Origin: Aquatica leii
Lineage: Eukaryota > Arthropoda > Insecta > Coleoptera > Lampyridae
Reading direction: 5' to 3'
Assembly: GCA_035610365.1 (NCBI GenBank)
Contig: CM069438.1
Coordinates: forward strand, 46,186,837 to 46,250,836
Length of the DNA: 64,000 nucleotides
Translations under genes and position numbers: made by a program
Shown: in pieces, positions 1 to 10,949 of the stretch
Numbering within the stretch: the first letter of the stretch is position 1
Layout of the letters: each line of letters starts with the position of its first letter
Notes under the pieces: generated by a model
What the model was told of the DNA's origin: nothing
Databases searched by the model: none
Seen by the model: only the letters and a program-made list of their open reading frames with translations

Positions 1-730
1 ACTTCGAGTCGTGTTTCTAAGTCACGCTTGTGAGGGCGCTCGAAGGTTGTTTGCCATCTACAAATTTTATTTTTATGCTGTCATTTGGTCGATTAAGAAC
101 GTGGGAACGTCGGAGAGGTGAGATACATGGAATTTCTTTTTCATCTTGTAACATCTACTACAACGACGCTGTATTTTAGCATTTTGAAAGTAAATCCGAC
201 TAAACATCTGGTGCGAATAAGATCAGCACGATGTATTTGGGCGGCCAAACGCATAAAGTGGGTTAGTATTTCACGCGTGGTTTAGAAATGGAGGCGTATC
301 AACTAATGCTCACAATTTTTAGCTTCTTGATTCTTATTTCTTCGTTCGTCGTCCTTAATTACGTCTTCATTGTTCTTACATCTGTAATCTACCGGTTGGG
401 GTTCTACCATATCTGGAGGAATTACAAAATAAGGGAAACAACAGGTATAAGGATCCCAGAGGATCGTTGGCGCTGTGCAAGCGAGGTATTTATGAAATCT
501 TTATCTTCGAGTCGCGGGAGACTCGCTCGCTGTCAACCTCATTTCGGCCAGACGCTATAGCCTTCTGTTATCGCCATACGCGGTACGTGCGTAGTGAACT
601 CGGAAATCGCTTTTCTTCTCGACGAAAAGTATTGTAAATTTCTCGGAGTAAGAATGATGCATATTATGTGTAAACGGACACAAGAGTGAGACGAAATGTC
701 TAGTTAATGTGGTCTTTAATCGATTTGTTA
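1..730 (+). repeat. Inverted-repeat arm A (of A-B-A'-B')
   Basis: The reverse complement of this stretch is found at about 1605-2366, with scattered substitutions and small indels. Matching landmarks are the block GAGGGCGCTCGAAGG near 40 and the string GTAAACGGACACAAGAGTGAG near 670-695. The window begins inside or at the edge of the arm, so its outer end is unknown. A 90-codon open frame at 288-560 is not matched by an open frame in the second arm and shows no recognisable domain, so I do not call a gene. The arm may be part of a ~1.6-kb interspersed or satellite-like unit. Confidence 0.85.
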
Positions 731-1611
731 CAATATTTATTGTGATCTAATGGGGAAGGTGGAGAAAAAAAGAAAGAATGAAGAATAATATTACTTAAAC
801 GTAATTACCCAGATGTTATCGCTTACCTTTCGGCTAGCCTCGCAGCAGATGGTCGTCGGGTTAAAGAAAATCGTAAGACACAAAATTTTTTCCGGTAAGC
901 TAAATGCTCAAGTGCGCCACCTCTTCTCGAAACTGTTGTATCGCAGAAATTATAGTCTAGGTAGGAGAAAAGGAGAGCCTAGACCCGAAGTCCCCCAAAA
1001 GAAAACATATTTTGTATTAACAATAACCATTTATTGTAATAAATGATTCACAGCCTCCTTCCGGAACGGAAGAAACACAAACTCCTCGACGCTTACGCCA
1101 CTGGTAAAATCCCTATCAATTATTTATATAACCCCCAACAAGAAAAATTAGTAAGCACATATATAAATTACATATAAATAAACAGGTCCCAAAAATAGAG
1201 TTTGGGAGCCACAGAAGCTAAATAAGATTTCATAGATAACTATCACCGCGGCTACTGTAGCTATTAGCAATATGTAATCGCGTTCCCGTAAACAAAATAC
1301 CGCTCGGTGGGTCTTGATCAAGCTCCGCACAACCGGTAATCAAATATAACTAATAATTAGTTTCCGAGAGACGGCATAGCTCCCAAATTTCTACCCTTGA
1401 TGAATTTATAAACTACTTTATATGACGCAGATATGAATGAGAAGTTACGATAAAGCGTTGAATAAATTACTATCAAAATGTTTTACAAAAGAATTTTACG
1501 TTAGATATTACTAAACTTAATTCGACAAGTTATAATTACGCATTAGAATTACTCTGATAAGATAAAGTTATACAATTATATTATAATTAAGACCGGTAAT
1601 TAACGTAATCG
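727..1611 (+). repeat. Inverted-repeat arm B
   Basis: Its reverse complement is at 2437-3345. Shared landmarks include TGTTACAATATTTATTGTGA at its start, the GGAAGGTGGAGAAAAA block, the CTAGGTAGGAGAAAAGGAGA block near 960, and TTATATAACCCCCAACAAG near 1130. It contains a TATA-rich stretch and no credible protein domain. The 77-codon frame at 813-1046 is not preserved in the partner. It begins with TGTTAC, as several LTRs in this window do, but no matching CA end or primer site was seen, so an LTR origin is only a possibility. Confidence 0.85.
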
Positions 1612-2366
1612 ATAAAACAAAATTCACTAAACCTTGCATCTCACTCTTGTGTCCGTTTACACATAAATGGTATTATTCTTACTCTGAGCAATTTACAAAC
1701 GTCGACAAAGAAAGCGATCTCGCGTTCACTACGCACGTACCGCGTATGCTGATAACCGAAGGCTATAGCGTCTGGCCGAAATAAGGTTGACAGCGAGCGA
1801 GTCCCCCGCGACTCGAAGATAAAGGTTTCATAAATACCTCACTTGCACAGCGCCCACGATCCTCTGGGTTCCTTATACCTGTTGTTTCCCTTATTTTGTC
1901 GACAATCCGAAATGTTTTAGTGTGTCCACCCTTTCCATCGGATTACAGATGTAAGACCACGAAGACGTAATTAAGAACGACGGACGAAGAAGTCAGAATC
2001 AAGAATCAAGCATCCAGAATCAACATCACCAGAAAAAAAGAGCTAAAAATTGTGAGCATTAGTTGGTACCCTCCATTTCTAAACCACGTGTGAAATACTA
2101 ACCCACTTTATGCGTTTGGCCGCCCAAATACATCGTGCTGATCTTATTCGCACCGGATGTTTAATCGGATTTACTTTCAAAATGCTAAAATAAAGCGTCG
2201 TTGTAGTAGATGTTACAAGATGAAAAGAAATTCCATTTATCTCACCTCTCCGACGTTCCCCCGTTGTTAATCGACCAAATGACAGCATAAAAATGAAATT
2301 TGTAGATGGCAAAACAACCTTCGCGCGCCCTCACAAGCGTGACTTAGAACCACGACTCGAGGTCGA
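1605..2366 (-). repeat. Inverted-repeat arm A'
   Basis: Reverse-complement copy of arm A (1-730). It lies between B and B', so the two inverted repeats interlock instead of nesting. The best-preserved part is about 1640-2366. The boundary with B (about 1605-1640) is blurred but still alignable to about 694-733. No gene was recognised. Confidence 0.85.
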
Positions 2367-2436
2367 ATGTATTACCGTAAGTTGCCTAACTCTCAGGCGG
2401 ATTTTTACTCGAAGTTGAAATTTACACGTTACAGAT

Positions 2437-3345
2437 TACGTTAATTACCGGTCTTAATTGTGATGTACTTTTATAACTTTATCTTATCAGAGTAATTCTA
2501 ATGCGTATTTATAGCTTGTCGATTTAAGTTTAGTAATATCTAACGTAAATTTTTCTGTAAAACATTTTGATAGTAATTATTCAACGCCTTATCTTGTAAT
2601 GGTTGAGTCATTACAATTATTTATAGTAACTTCCCATTCATAATTTGTGTCATATAAAGTATTTTATAAATTCATCAAGGGTAGAAATTTGGGAGCTATG
2701 CCGTCTCTCGGAAACTAATTATTTGTTACACTGATTACCGGTCGTGCGGAGCTTGATCAAGATCCCCGGGCGGTATTGTTTACGGTAACGCGATTACGTA
2801 TTGCTACTAGCTACAGTAGCCGCGGTGATATTTATTTATAAAATCTTGTTAACTTCTGTTGCTCCCAGAATCTATTTTTGGGACCTGTTTTAGTTATATG
2901 TAATTTATATATATGTGGTTACTATTTTCTTGTTGGGGGTTATATAAATAATTAATAGGGATTTTACCAGTGGCGTAACCGTCGAGGGTTTTTTTTTCTT
3001 CCGTTCCGGAAGGGGGCTGTGAATCAATAATTTCAATAAATGGTTATTGTTAATACAAAATATGTTTCTTTTGGGGGACCTCGGGTCTAGGCTCTCCTTT
3101 TCTCCTACCTAGACTATAATTTCTGCGATACAAAATTTCGAGAAGAGGTGGCGCACTTGGGCATTCAGCTTACCGAAAGAAAACTTAGTGTCTTACGATT
3201 TTCTTTTACCCGACGACCATCTACGGTGAGGCTAGCCGAAAGGTAAGCGACAACATCTCGGTAATTACGTTTAAGTAATATTATTTTTCATTCTTTCTTT
3301 TTCTCCACCTTCCCCATTAGATCATAATAAATATTGTAACAAACT
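2437..3345 (-). repeat. Inverted-repeat arm B'
   Basis: Reverse-complement copy of arm B (727-1611). The short spacer 2367-2436 separates it from A'. Positions 2406-2530, covering the spacer end and the beginning of B', recur without any difference at 5821-5945. At about 3343 the repeat abuts a different interspersed repeat. Confidence 0.85.
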
Positions 3346-4145
3346 TTACTTTAACATAAATCCTTTCTCTAGTCTTAACAGATTTATAAAGCTAATAATC
3401 TTTACAATTGTTTGAATGTTGATAGAATTTCGACATTCAAAATTTACTCAAATTTTATTTTGCCTACTTTTGTCCTATATTGATATCTTTACGGTGCAAT
3501 CGTTTATGATTTAAACTAGTAATTACTGATAGTTTTTACTATAAAACTATATCAGGTTTATTAAATTATTTCGTTTACGCATTTTAAAACTTGAACATAA
3601 ATTATCGGTTTAGTAGAACATGTATGTTTCGGTCGAGTTGCTTTTGGTGACCACCGCGGCTTTTTTGGCGGCTAAGGGTAGCTTAATTGATGTCGTAATA
3701 TTACACCAGCATCGAAACTGCTACAATTTTTGCATTGAAATGATTTGTTCATTAATTTAAAATAACCAATAAATTATTATCCTAAAACGGTGCAAGATAG
3801 AAGAAAGTTGCACATAAACATTTTTATAGAGGACAAAATTTACTATAAAAAGTTGGCAGAAAGGTACAATTACGTTTAATAGTTTAGAAGATACAAGTGT
3901 GCAAAGTTGCATAAAAATTACATTAAAATTCTGTTACTCTTAAACTATTAGATATAATTATACACTTCCGCAGACTTTTTTAGTAAACTTTGCGCTCAAT
4001 AAATTGTTTATGTGCAATTTTCATCTAAATTGTACCGTATTTGCAGCGTTTAAGGCGGAAGCTCGCGCGGTTCTAATTCTGCAGTAACTATAATCATTTT
4101 TTATCTAGTCTCAGATTTGTTTCATCTAAGCGTTTCATCGTTTTG
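3343..4145 (-). repeat. Interspersed repeat C, copy 1
   Basis: Reverse-complement match to about 21560-22490. The shared order is ACTTTACTTTAACAT, CCTTTCTCTAGTCTT, a GTGACCACCG-type block, GTTGCACATAAACATTTTTA, and GTTTCATCTAAGCGTTTCATCG. Inside each copy there is a further loose dyad: the GCACATAAAC...AAATTTACTA segment reappears inverted a few hundred bases away. That makes it look like a foldback-type non-autonomous DNA element or the end of a larger transposon. There is no coding potential. Confidence 0.75.
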
Positions 4146-4375
4146 TTAAGCCAAGTTTTACACTTTCAGTTTAATTAGTAAAAAAAATTATAAATAAATA
4201 AATAAAATTCTCGTTAAAATATTAAAATAAACTTAAAACAATCATAATTAAGAGTTTCCTTCATTTTCTTTAACCTTTAAACACTTTTCGGAAACAGAAC
4301 GTAGCAATAGTTAACTTTGCTTTATGCAACTAGACAGAAGTATTCGGTGCTAGTAGTAGGTATTTGCCGATTCTC

Positions 4376-4436
4376 CAACCTCCTCCTAAAAGAACGAAGG
4401 TCACTGCAATCTTAACGTTGTTTTAGGAGGAGGTTG
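4376..4436. repeat. Perfect 16-bp inverted repeat, 29-nt loop
   Basis: CAACCTCCTCCTAAAA at 4376-4391 is perfectly inverted at 4421-4436. It is GC-richer than its surroundings and sits just before the tandem array. It could be a hairpin or the terminal repeats of a tiny element remnant. No target duplication was recognised. Confidence 0.7.
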
Positions 4437-4440
4437 TTGT

Positions 4441-6118
4441 CTAGTTCAAAACGACACGAACACAAAGTAACACGTTTTGATTTACATAAAAATATGTATG
4501 TACGCACTATATATGCGTTTTGCATATTTCTCTAGCATTGGTTAAAATTAACTTGACAATAAATACAATTTTTTAGCATTAAAAATGAGAAAAATTATTT
4601 AAAATTAATACTGAATTTTTTGAATTTTTATAATAATCCATAATTTCTTTTTGTAGAATAAATTATCATTTGCACGTGTTTTTCTTTATCAATTAAATAA
4701 CCCAAAAACTGAATAAAATTAATTTTAAACGTCAACTTTTCAAAGATCTATTCAAGATTTTTTTTAACTGTAATTTTTGATAACAAATAAATGCAGTTTC
4801 CCTAGCATCGGTTATAATTAACTTGACAATAACAAAAACCATTTTTTATCAGTGAGAATGAGAAAAATTATTTATAGTCTATACTAATTTTTTTGTATTT
4901 TTATAATAGCCTATAGTTTGTTTTTATAGCAAGAACTAGCATTTGCACGTGTTTTTCTGTATCAATTAAATAATTGGAAAACTCAAAAACAATAATTTTA
5001 AACGTCAACTTCTCAAAGATCTATTCAAGATTTTTTTCTTTAAAATGTAATTTTTGTTAACAAACAAATGTAGTTCAAAACGACACGAACACAAAGTAGC
5101 ACGTTTTGATTTACATAAAAATATGCATGTATGCACTGTATATGCGTTTTGCATATTTCCCTAGCATTGGTTATAAATAACTTAACAATAACAAAAACAA
5201 TTTTTTATTAGTAAAATTAAGAAAAATTATTTATAATCTATACTGAATTTTTTGAATTTTTATAATAATCTATAGTTTCTTTTTGTAGAATAAACCAGCA
5301 TTTGCACGTGTTTTTCTTTATCAATTAAATAACTCAAAAACTGAATAAAATTAATTTTAAACGTCAACTTCTCAAAGATCTATTCAAGATTTTTTTCCTT
5401 AAAATGTAATTTTTGTTAACAAATGTAGTTCAAAACGACGTGAACACAATGTAACACCTTTTGATTTACATAAAAATATGCATGTATATGCGTTTTGCAT
5501 ATTTTGCTAGCATTGGTTATAAATAACAACAATAACAAAAACAATTTTTTATTAGTAAAATTGAGAAAAATTATTCACAATCTATACAGAATTTTTATAA
5601 TACGTAATCCATAGATTGTTTTTGTAGAATAAACCAACATTTGCACGTGGTTTTCTTTATCAATTAAATAACTCAAAAACTGAGTAAAATTGATTTTAAA
5701 CGTCAACTTCTCAAAGATCTATTCAAGATTTTTTTTCTTAAAAATGTAATTTTTGTTAACAAACAAATGTAGTTCAAAACGACACAAACACACAGTAACA
5801 CGTTTTGATTTACATAAAAATACTCGAAGTTGAAATTTACACGTTACAGATTACGTTAATTACCGGTCTTAATTGTGATGTACTTTTATAACTTTATCTT
5901 ATCAGAGTAATTCTAATGCGTATTTATAGCTTGTCGATTTAAGTTATTAATATTAATTAAATAACTCAAAAACTGAGTAAAATTGATTTTAAACGTCAAC
6001 TTCTCAAAGATCTATTCAAGATTTTTTTCTTAAAAATGTAATTTTTGTTAACAAACAAGTGTAGTTTAAAACGACACGAACACAAAGTAACACGTTTTGA
6101 TTTACATAAAAATATGTT
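4441..6118 (+). repeat. Tandem array of ~345-bp units
   Basis: Units start with TAGTTCAAAACGACACGAAC and continue through TTGCATATTT, GCACGTGTTTTTCTTTATCA and CAACTTCTCAAAGATCTATT. Unit starts are near 4441, 5069, 5423, 5765 and 6058. The unit at about 4795-5068 lacks its first ~55 bases, and the last unit is truncated at about 6118. The fifth unit is interrupted by a foreign 125-bp patch at 5821-5945. Units differ by substitutions and small indels. The header contains an inverted CAAAACG...CGTTTTG pair. This is minisatellite- or satellite-like, and no coding function is visible. Confidence 0.85.
5821..5945 (+). repeat. 125-bp patch identical to 2406-2530
   Basis: All 125 bases match 2406-2530, which spans the start of arm B'. 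It replaces the middle of one tandem unit, and after it the unit resumes late in its sequence (ATTAAATAACTCAAAAACTG). The identity is far higher than that between the B arms or between array units. That suggests a recent templated insertion, or an assembly artefact. Confidence 0.9.
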
Positions 6119-7725
6119 TTAATGTATTAAAAGGAATTGAAAACGCAATAATAAATAAAAATTGTTTTACATTTTTCTTCTTTATTCATAAATCCCTAGC
6201 GGAGTGTAATTGAAAATATAAACGTGCCGTTACGGTTCTAAACAACAGCAAATATTTTTTTTATTAATAATATAATACAGTTACAGTTTCGTTTTCGTTC
6301 TTACTTTCAATTCATTTTTGATTTCGTGTATTCATAATAAATAAACCGTTACTAAAAATATTAAAATCGATGGCGACTTTTTGACTCATTTATCAAAACC
6401 ACAATAAAGATTTAATCGTATGAGAACATGATTGTGAAACATTTAACAATTAATTCGCAGTAATTACACAGACACAAATTATGATTTATTCTAAAACGAT
6501 TAATAAGTTTCCAACTAAACCATTGTTTAAATACTTTTTAATAACGTAAATTCTCACACAAATCTGCATTCATAAAAGAAACAAAAAGAATATGCAAATG
6601 AAAGTAGCTCTGGGAAGATTTAATATTATTCATTTCGGTATGAAAAGAAAACGTCATATAAAGCGTATATTACCATCAATTCTAATAAGAAAAAACTTTT
6701 TTTTTAATTAAAAAAAAATTAAACTTAGAAGTAGTTTCCAAGATTTTCGTATAATTCTATGGTGCGGTAATTATAATTGCGCCAGCTGTACTCGACTTGA
6801 CGCCTTTCTTCTTTTCTCGTTCGACAAAATTTATTTGTAATTAATGTCATTTATACAAAATAGAACCGATTATTGTAACTAAAAACAATGAAAAGTTTTT
6901 GATGCAAATCCTAAGTTGAAGCAGAATTAAAATGACAAAGTGTAAATTTAAAAGAAAAACAATCTTGCGAGTAAACGTAAAAATAATTACGTAGAACAAA
7001 ATGTTTTAATTAGTTTTTTAATTAATTTACAGGGAAAAAAATGTGTTCGTAGTCTTTTACGTTAAACTGACCGACTACGTAATTTTCTGTAATTTTATAA
7101 ACTTTAAAAGTAATTACAGTCTGATTTATTTAGAAAAAGTTTAAATAATCTCGTTTTATTGCAAACAACGTATAATTTCATTGTTATTTAGATTGTACAA
7201 GGTTCATTACTATCGACCATTAACACTTTGTGTTTTGTTTTTATGTAAGCGGGTTAAAGTGTAAGGAGTGTCCTCGTTTCTCAACTTAAGAAAGTAAGTA
7301 ATTGTGTTAAAGGGTGTAAGTATATAATTACTCAGCAACAGTATAAAGCAAATGCAATTTATTTTTAATTAATTTTGTTATAGGTAGTTAAGATCTTTTT
7401 ATAGACTGGGAGAACAATTACGTTATTTTTAAGTAAAACGCTATTGTTATCTACTTACTGACACCAGCAAACAACTTTTTTTTCATTATAAATCCGTTTA
7501 AAATTATAGTTAACCTCGGTGTTTTTTTCGGGTTTATATAACCAAAAATGAAAGTGTTTTTGGATAATTTGATAGGTTTTTAATCAGGAGCGGTTTTTCC
7601 ATTAGATAATTTAGTCAATGACCCTCTAAGAAAATAATAAAAATTATTAATTTACAATTACAGATATGTAAAATTTCATATTGTTTATTTTAAAGATAAA
7701 TAAATTAATTTAAAAAATAAATCTT
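6119..7725. other. No recognised feature
   Basis: AT-rich sequence with homopolymer runs. I found no extended reading frame, RNA gene, terminal repeat or similarity to other parts of the window. Confidence 0.6.
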
Positions 7726-7944
7726 TTATTGAGTTTTAATATTAAAATAACCGTTTTGCAGCATTGACCACCAACCGCCACCATTTTTAATTGTTTGACA
7801 TACGTCAAGTTTCTTTATGTAATAGAAGTGACTACGATTGACGAAGAAATGTTGCTTTGGTAAGCTTTTGTACTCATATTTTTCTATTTTTTTGCGATTC
7901 ATTATTGTTATTGTCGACTTATTTTGCGACAGCAGAGTAGACAA
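7726..7944 (-). pseudogene. Possible Tc1/mariner transposase relic
   Basis: A 72-codon minus-strand frame contains TIKNGGG followed by a hydrophobic Met/Leu stretch. This resembles the T-V-K-H-G-G-G-S-V-M-V-W block around the second catalytic Asp of Tc1/mariner transposases. A region of mixed Tyr, Lys and Phe precedes it. No catalytic Asp or terminal inverted repeat was identified, so the match is a single short motif in AT-rich DNA and could be chance. Confidence 0.2.
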
Positions 7945-8301
7945 ATCTATAATTGATATTGGTCTACCTTAATCTCTGTTGATTTTAACGACTATTCTCT
8001 CTTCTTGAAATAAATATATTGTTGTATATTAGCACACCGAGACTTGCGATCCGTTTGTCGATACAACTGAGTTAGTTGCCAGAAAATTACTTACTCAGCC
8101 ACTTACATTTTTGCTTTGCTTTTTTTGTGTTGTTGTAGGACCTCGCTTCGTAGATCGTTTTATCATCTTTTCCTGTCTTTTAATAGTACCTTGGCTGATT
8201 TTGCTTTAGTTATCGATTAACTTTTGTTTTAATTGGATTTCTAGTTAGACCCATGCGCTTCTGTTTTGGGTTCCTACTGTTATTGGTTTGGTGTTTTAGG
8301 T

Positions 8302-8709
8302 TTAATTGTTTTGCATATCTACTGAAGAACGAGACAGCAAAGAATAATTAAAAGCGACTAAGAAGAAGATGCAAAAGCAGTAGCAGCGGCTTACATCTGG
8401 AGAAAAAGTACGATCCTTATGTAGACGCGTAGACTTTGTAGCAACACCAGTGTTGGAAAGCTTCATCGATGCTGGCAAAACGTGACATGACCTAATAGGA
8501 TTGTTTCGTTGTGCGTTCGAACAAGAACAGTGACGTTTAAACTCAGCAACCTTAGGTCTTATATGAGTCCAGTAGAAGTGACAGCAAAGAGCTTCTAAAG
8601 TGGTTCTAACACTGCGGTGTTTACACTCAGATAGAAGATGGTGATCGTGGATTAGTTGTTTCCGTTGGTCCGAAGGAACAACTAATTTCCACTTGCAAGA
8701 GTCCGACAA
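8302..8709 (-). pseudogene. Gypsy-type integrase zinc-binding (H2C2) fragment
   Basis: The frame carries KLVVPSDQRKQLIHDHH, then RTTLEALCCHFYW, then CSCSNAQRN. This is the layout of the H2C2 integrase zinc-binding domain in Ty3/Gypsy elements (conserved H-x-H, later a C-x-x-C; the usual second Cys position reads Ser-Asn here). It loses similarity after about residue 90, and no integrase core follows. It sits directly downstream of a gag fragment on the same strand, so protease, RT and RNase H have been deleted. A paralogous fragment in the opposite orientation lies at 10690-10949. Confidence 0.7.
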
Positions 8710-8717
8710 AAAAATGC

Positions 8718-9263
8718 CTACAAGTTTTTCAGCTTTAGAACGACATGCCTACAAGTATTAGACTCCAAACGTTTGTCTAAAGAGACCAATTGAGAAAAGG
8801 ACGTAATATCTACCAGTGCGAAATGAGATTGATAAAATGAGACTCGTTCTAACAATTGCATACAAAGATGTCGCATAGTAGCAACGTACATCCCAATAGA
8901 TTCCTTAGGTTTCATCACTCGGTTACGAATAGTGTACATTAACCGAAATTCAGTTTTCAACATCGCAGTAACCTTATTCCAAGAACGTAAATTATGTCCT
9001 CTACTTCTAAACACAAGAAGAGCTTTAACCGAGAACATCTCAAAAACTGAAAGAAAAAGTTGATGCTGAAAAACTCTACGAGACAAACACAACTCATCAA
9101 TACAAATAAGAAACTCGATCAATCTAAATGGATTTGCACCAGAGAAAGTAACATTCCAATCAGCCAAGTTCATTTCCGAATCAGAGTATGATGAAGTAAG
9201 AAGTGGTGGCTCTAAGTCCGAAGAATACATGATTAACAAACGTCTAACTAGGAATTCAGTCAA
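8718..9263 (-). pseudogene. gag: Gypsy-type gag fragment
   Basis: A 181-codon frame with the pattern of a retrotransposon gag core: an early FSGANPFRLIEFL block, then WNKVTAMLKTEFRL, and KESIGMYVATMRHLCMQL. This corresponds to the conserved W...L...F...R...E-s...Y...m helix region of the Retrotrans_gag family. No zinc knuckle follows, since the frame ends and an integrase fragment begins nine bases later. Upstream on the same strand lie a tRNA-Lys-type primer site (9505-9522) and a full LTR (9528-10671), so this is the 5' part of an internally deleted element. Confidence 0.6.
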
Positions 9264-9504
9264 ACCAAAAGCAAATCGACAAATACAGCAAAGTCAAACT
9301 AACAGTATGAGCTACCTATAAATGATGTAATCACAATACAAGAAAATTGTTGTAAGAAAATCGAGAGAAAGTCAACACTACAGCCTAACCTATGTCCAAA
9401 CTAAATAACCTACCGCTGAATGATAGTAATCTTAGGCTAATCACAATTTTAAAAAATAGCTAAAAAAATATAGAGAATAAGAAAATTCGATATTAGAAAA
9501 TCGA

Positions 9505-9522
9505 GCCCCACGTTGGGCGCCA
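9505..9522 (-). promoter_or_regulatory. Primer binding site, tRNA-Lys(CTT) type
   Basis: The plus strand reads GCCCCACGTTGGGCGCCA. To my knowledge this equals the 3' end of animal tRNA-Lys(CTT) including CCA. The element on the minus strand therefore carries TGGCGCCCAACGTGGGGC, five bases from the LTR end. This orients the element and marks family A as tRNA-Lys-primed. Confidence 0.85.
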
Positions 9523-9527
9523 AAATT

Positions 9528-10671
9528 TGTTACAAGTTTATAGGTCTCACAAACCTTGCACGGCCAACTCACACAGTCGGAGATAAGGGAGGTTTAAATA
9601 AATATCATTTAAAGGGCGCCAGATCTTTTCTAAGTAAAACTTCTGTCTCGATCAGGACAGAAGGTTCAAGCTTGTAACGAATTTTAGGTTCGTAATCCTT
9701 GTTACTCTGATGTTCGTGTAACCCCAATAAAAGAGAAAAGTATGTTACCATAAAGGAAATATTAAATAGGTTTAAAAAAAATTAATTCAATAACGTAGGC
9801 TATTAACAACTAGTCTTAGAAATTTCCCATCAATAATTGCCGGAAGTATCGGCAACACACAATACACAACTAGGGTTCACAGCATGCGATATCACAGAAT
9901 TAGTTATTGACAATACCTAAATGGTATTAAAACTACTATTACAGTTGCGTAAGTTAAACAAGTTAAATTTGGCGAGTGTCCTTCTTTGACAGAGACATGA
10001 TATTTACTTACCCGATCGAAAAAAACGTTTTCCTCGATGAGTAGACCCAAAATAATTATGAACAGCAAATCGTATCAACACAATGACTCACGAAAGTAGA
10101 AATCTACAAAATGGTTATTACTACAAGTAATTAGATATAAGAACCAGATGTATCCAATGCTGCTCCTCGCTATTAATAAAAGGTGGGTATCGCAATCGAC
10201 TGACGTATAAGAAGTAACATCTCGGAGACAAACTCTGCTCGAGAATTCGTTTTTGGTGTGGACAATAAGCCTTCCAGAATACTAATCGTTTAGTGAAAGT
10301 ATTTATCTATATTAATCCCTCATTGTTTGTTATTACATCGGAACATGTAGCCAAAGCGTGGCGGAACGTCTATCAAATTAAGCAAGAAATTACCTAAGAA
10401 TCCTAACAAAACGGATGTAAATAGCTTACCCGGTGATGGATAAATTACTTTAACGGCGTGGTGAAATTATAATTTCATTTTTATTAACGTGGATGTCCTT
10501 AGAAACAATCCATACTTAAATTATTGCACAGCAGCGGCAATTTTACGTAGTTGTCGGTTTAACGTCTTGACAAGAAATGTAAAAAAATCGGCAGAGGGCA
10601 TCAAAACCAAAAACTAATTATAATTCAACCAATATACAGGGGATTACGTTATGAAATTTTTGTACGTAACA
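9528..10671 (-). mobile_element. Family A LTR, 5' LTR of the deleted Gypsy element
   Basis: In element orientation it runs from TGTTACGTACAAAAATTTC to ACTTGTAACA, 1144 bp, beginning TG and ending CA. It adjoins the primer site at 9505-9522. Diagnostic blocks shared with other copies are CCCTGTATATTGG, GCCCTCTGCC, AGATCTGGCGCCC, GTTGGCCGTGCAAGG and the AAGCTTGTAACA terminus. Related copies are at 10950, 12091, 31453, 32290, 35142 and 39878. No matching 3' LTR was found below 8302. Confidence 0.8.
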
Positions 10672-10689
10672 CAGCGCAAGTAACTTATT

Positions 10690-10949
10690 CAAATTTGTGA
10701 TAACCGCAATGTTAAGAGCACTTTAGAAGCTCTTTGCTGTCACTCTACTCATATGAGGTTGCTGAGTTTATACGCTACTGTGATTCGTGTTCCAACTCAC
10801 AACAAACCTATACTATTAGGTCGCGTTGTCACGCATTGCCAAGTTTGACAAAACTTACTAACACTCACATTACAACAAAACCTTCTACACATCTACATAG
10901 AGATCGTGCTGTTTTTTCCATTGTAAAAACCGCAGCTGTTGCTTTGCAT
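10690..10949 (+). pseudogene. Gypsy-type integrase H2C2 fragment, plus strand
   Basis: Decayed paralogue of the 8302-8709 fragment. It carries LEALCCH, then in another frame EVAEFIRYCDSCSNSQQ and later SLTKLTNT...HLHRDR, parallel to the minus-strand copy. At least one frameshift separates the halves near 10735. It ends where a plus-strand family A LTR begins (10950), giving the order expected for the 3' end of an element: integrase remnant then LTR. Confidence 0.65.

Noticed and set aside
288..560. 90-codon frame with a hydrophobic N-terminus in arm A
   Set aside because: The inverted partner arm does not keep the frame, and the C-terminal half has no protein-like pattern.
813..1046. Basic 77-codon frame in arm B
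   Set aside because: Not maintained in arm B'; no recognisable domain.
4441..6118. CRISPR-like regular repeats
   Set aside because: Units are ~345 bp with no short identical repeats separated by unique spacers, and the context is eukaryotic.
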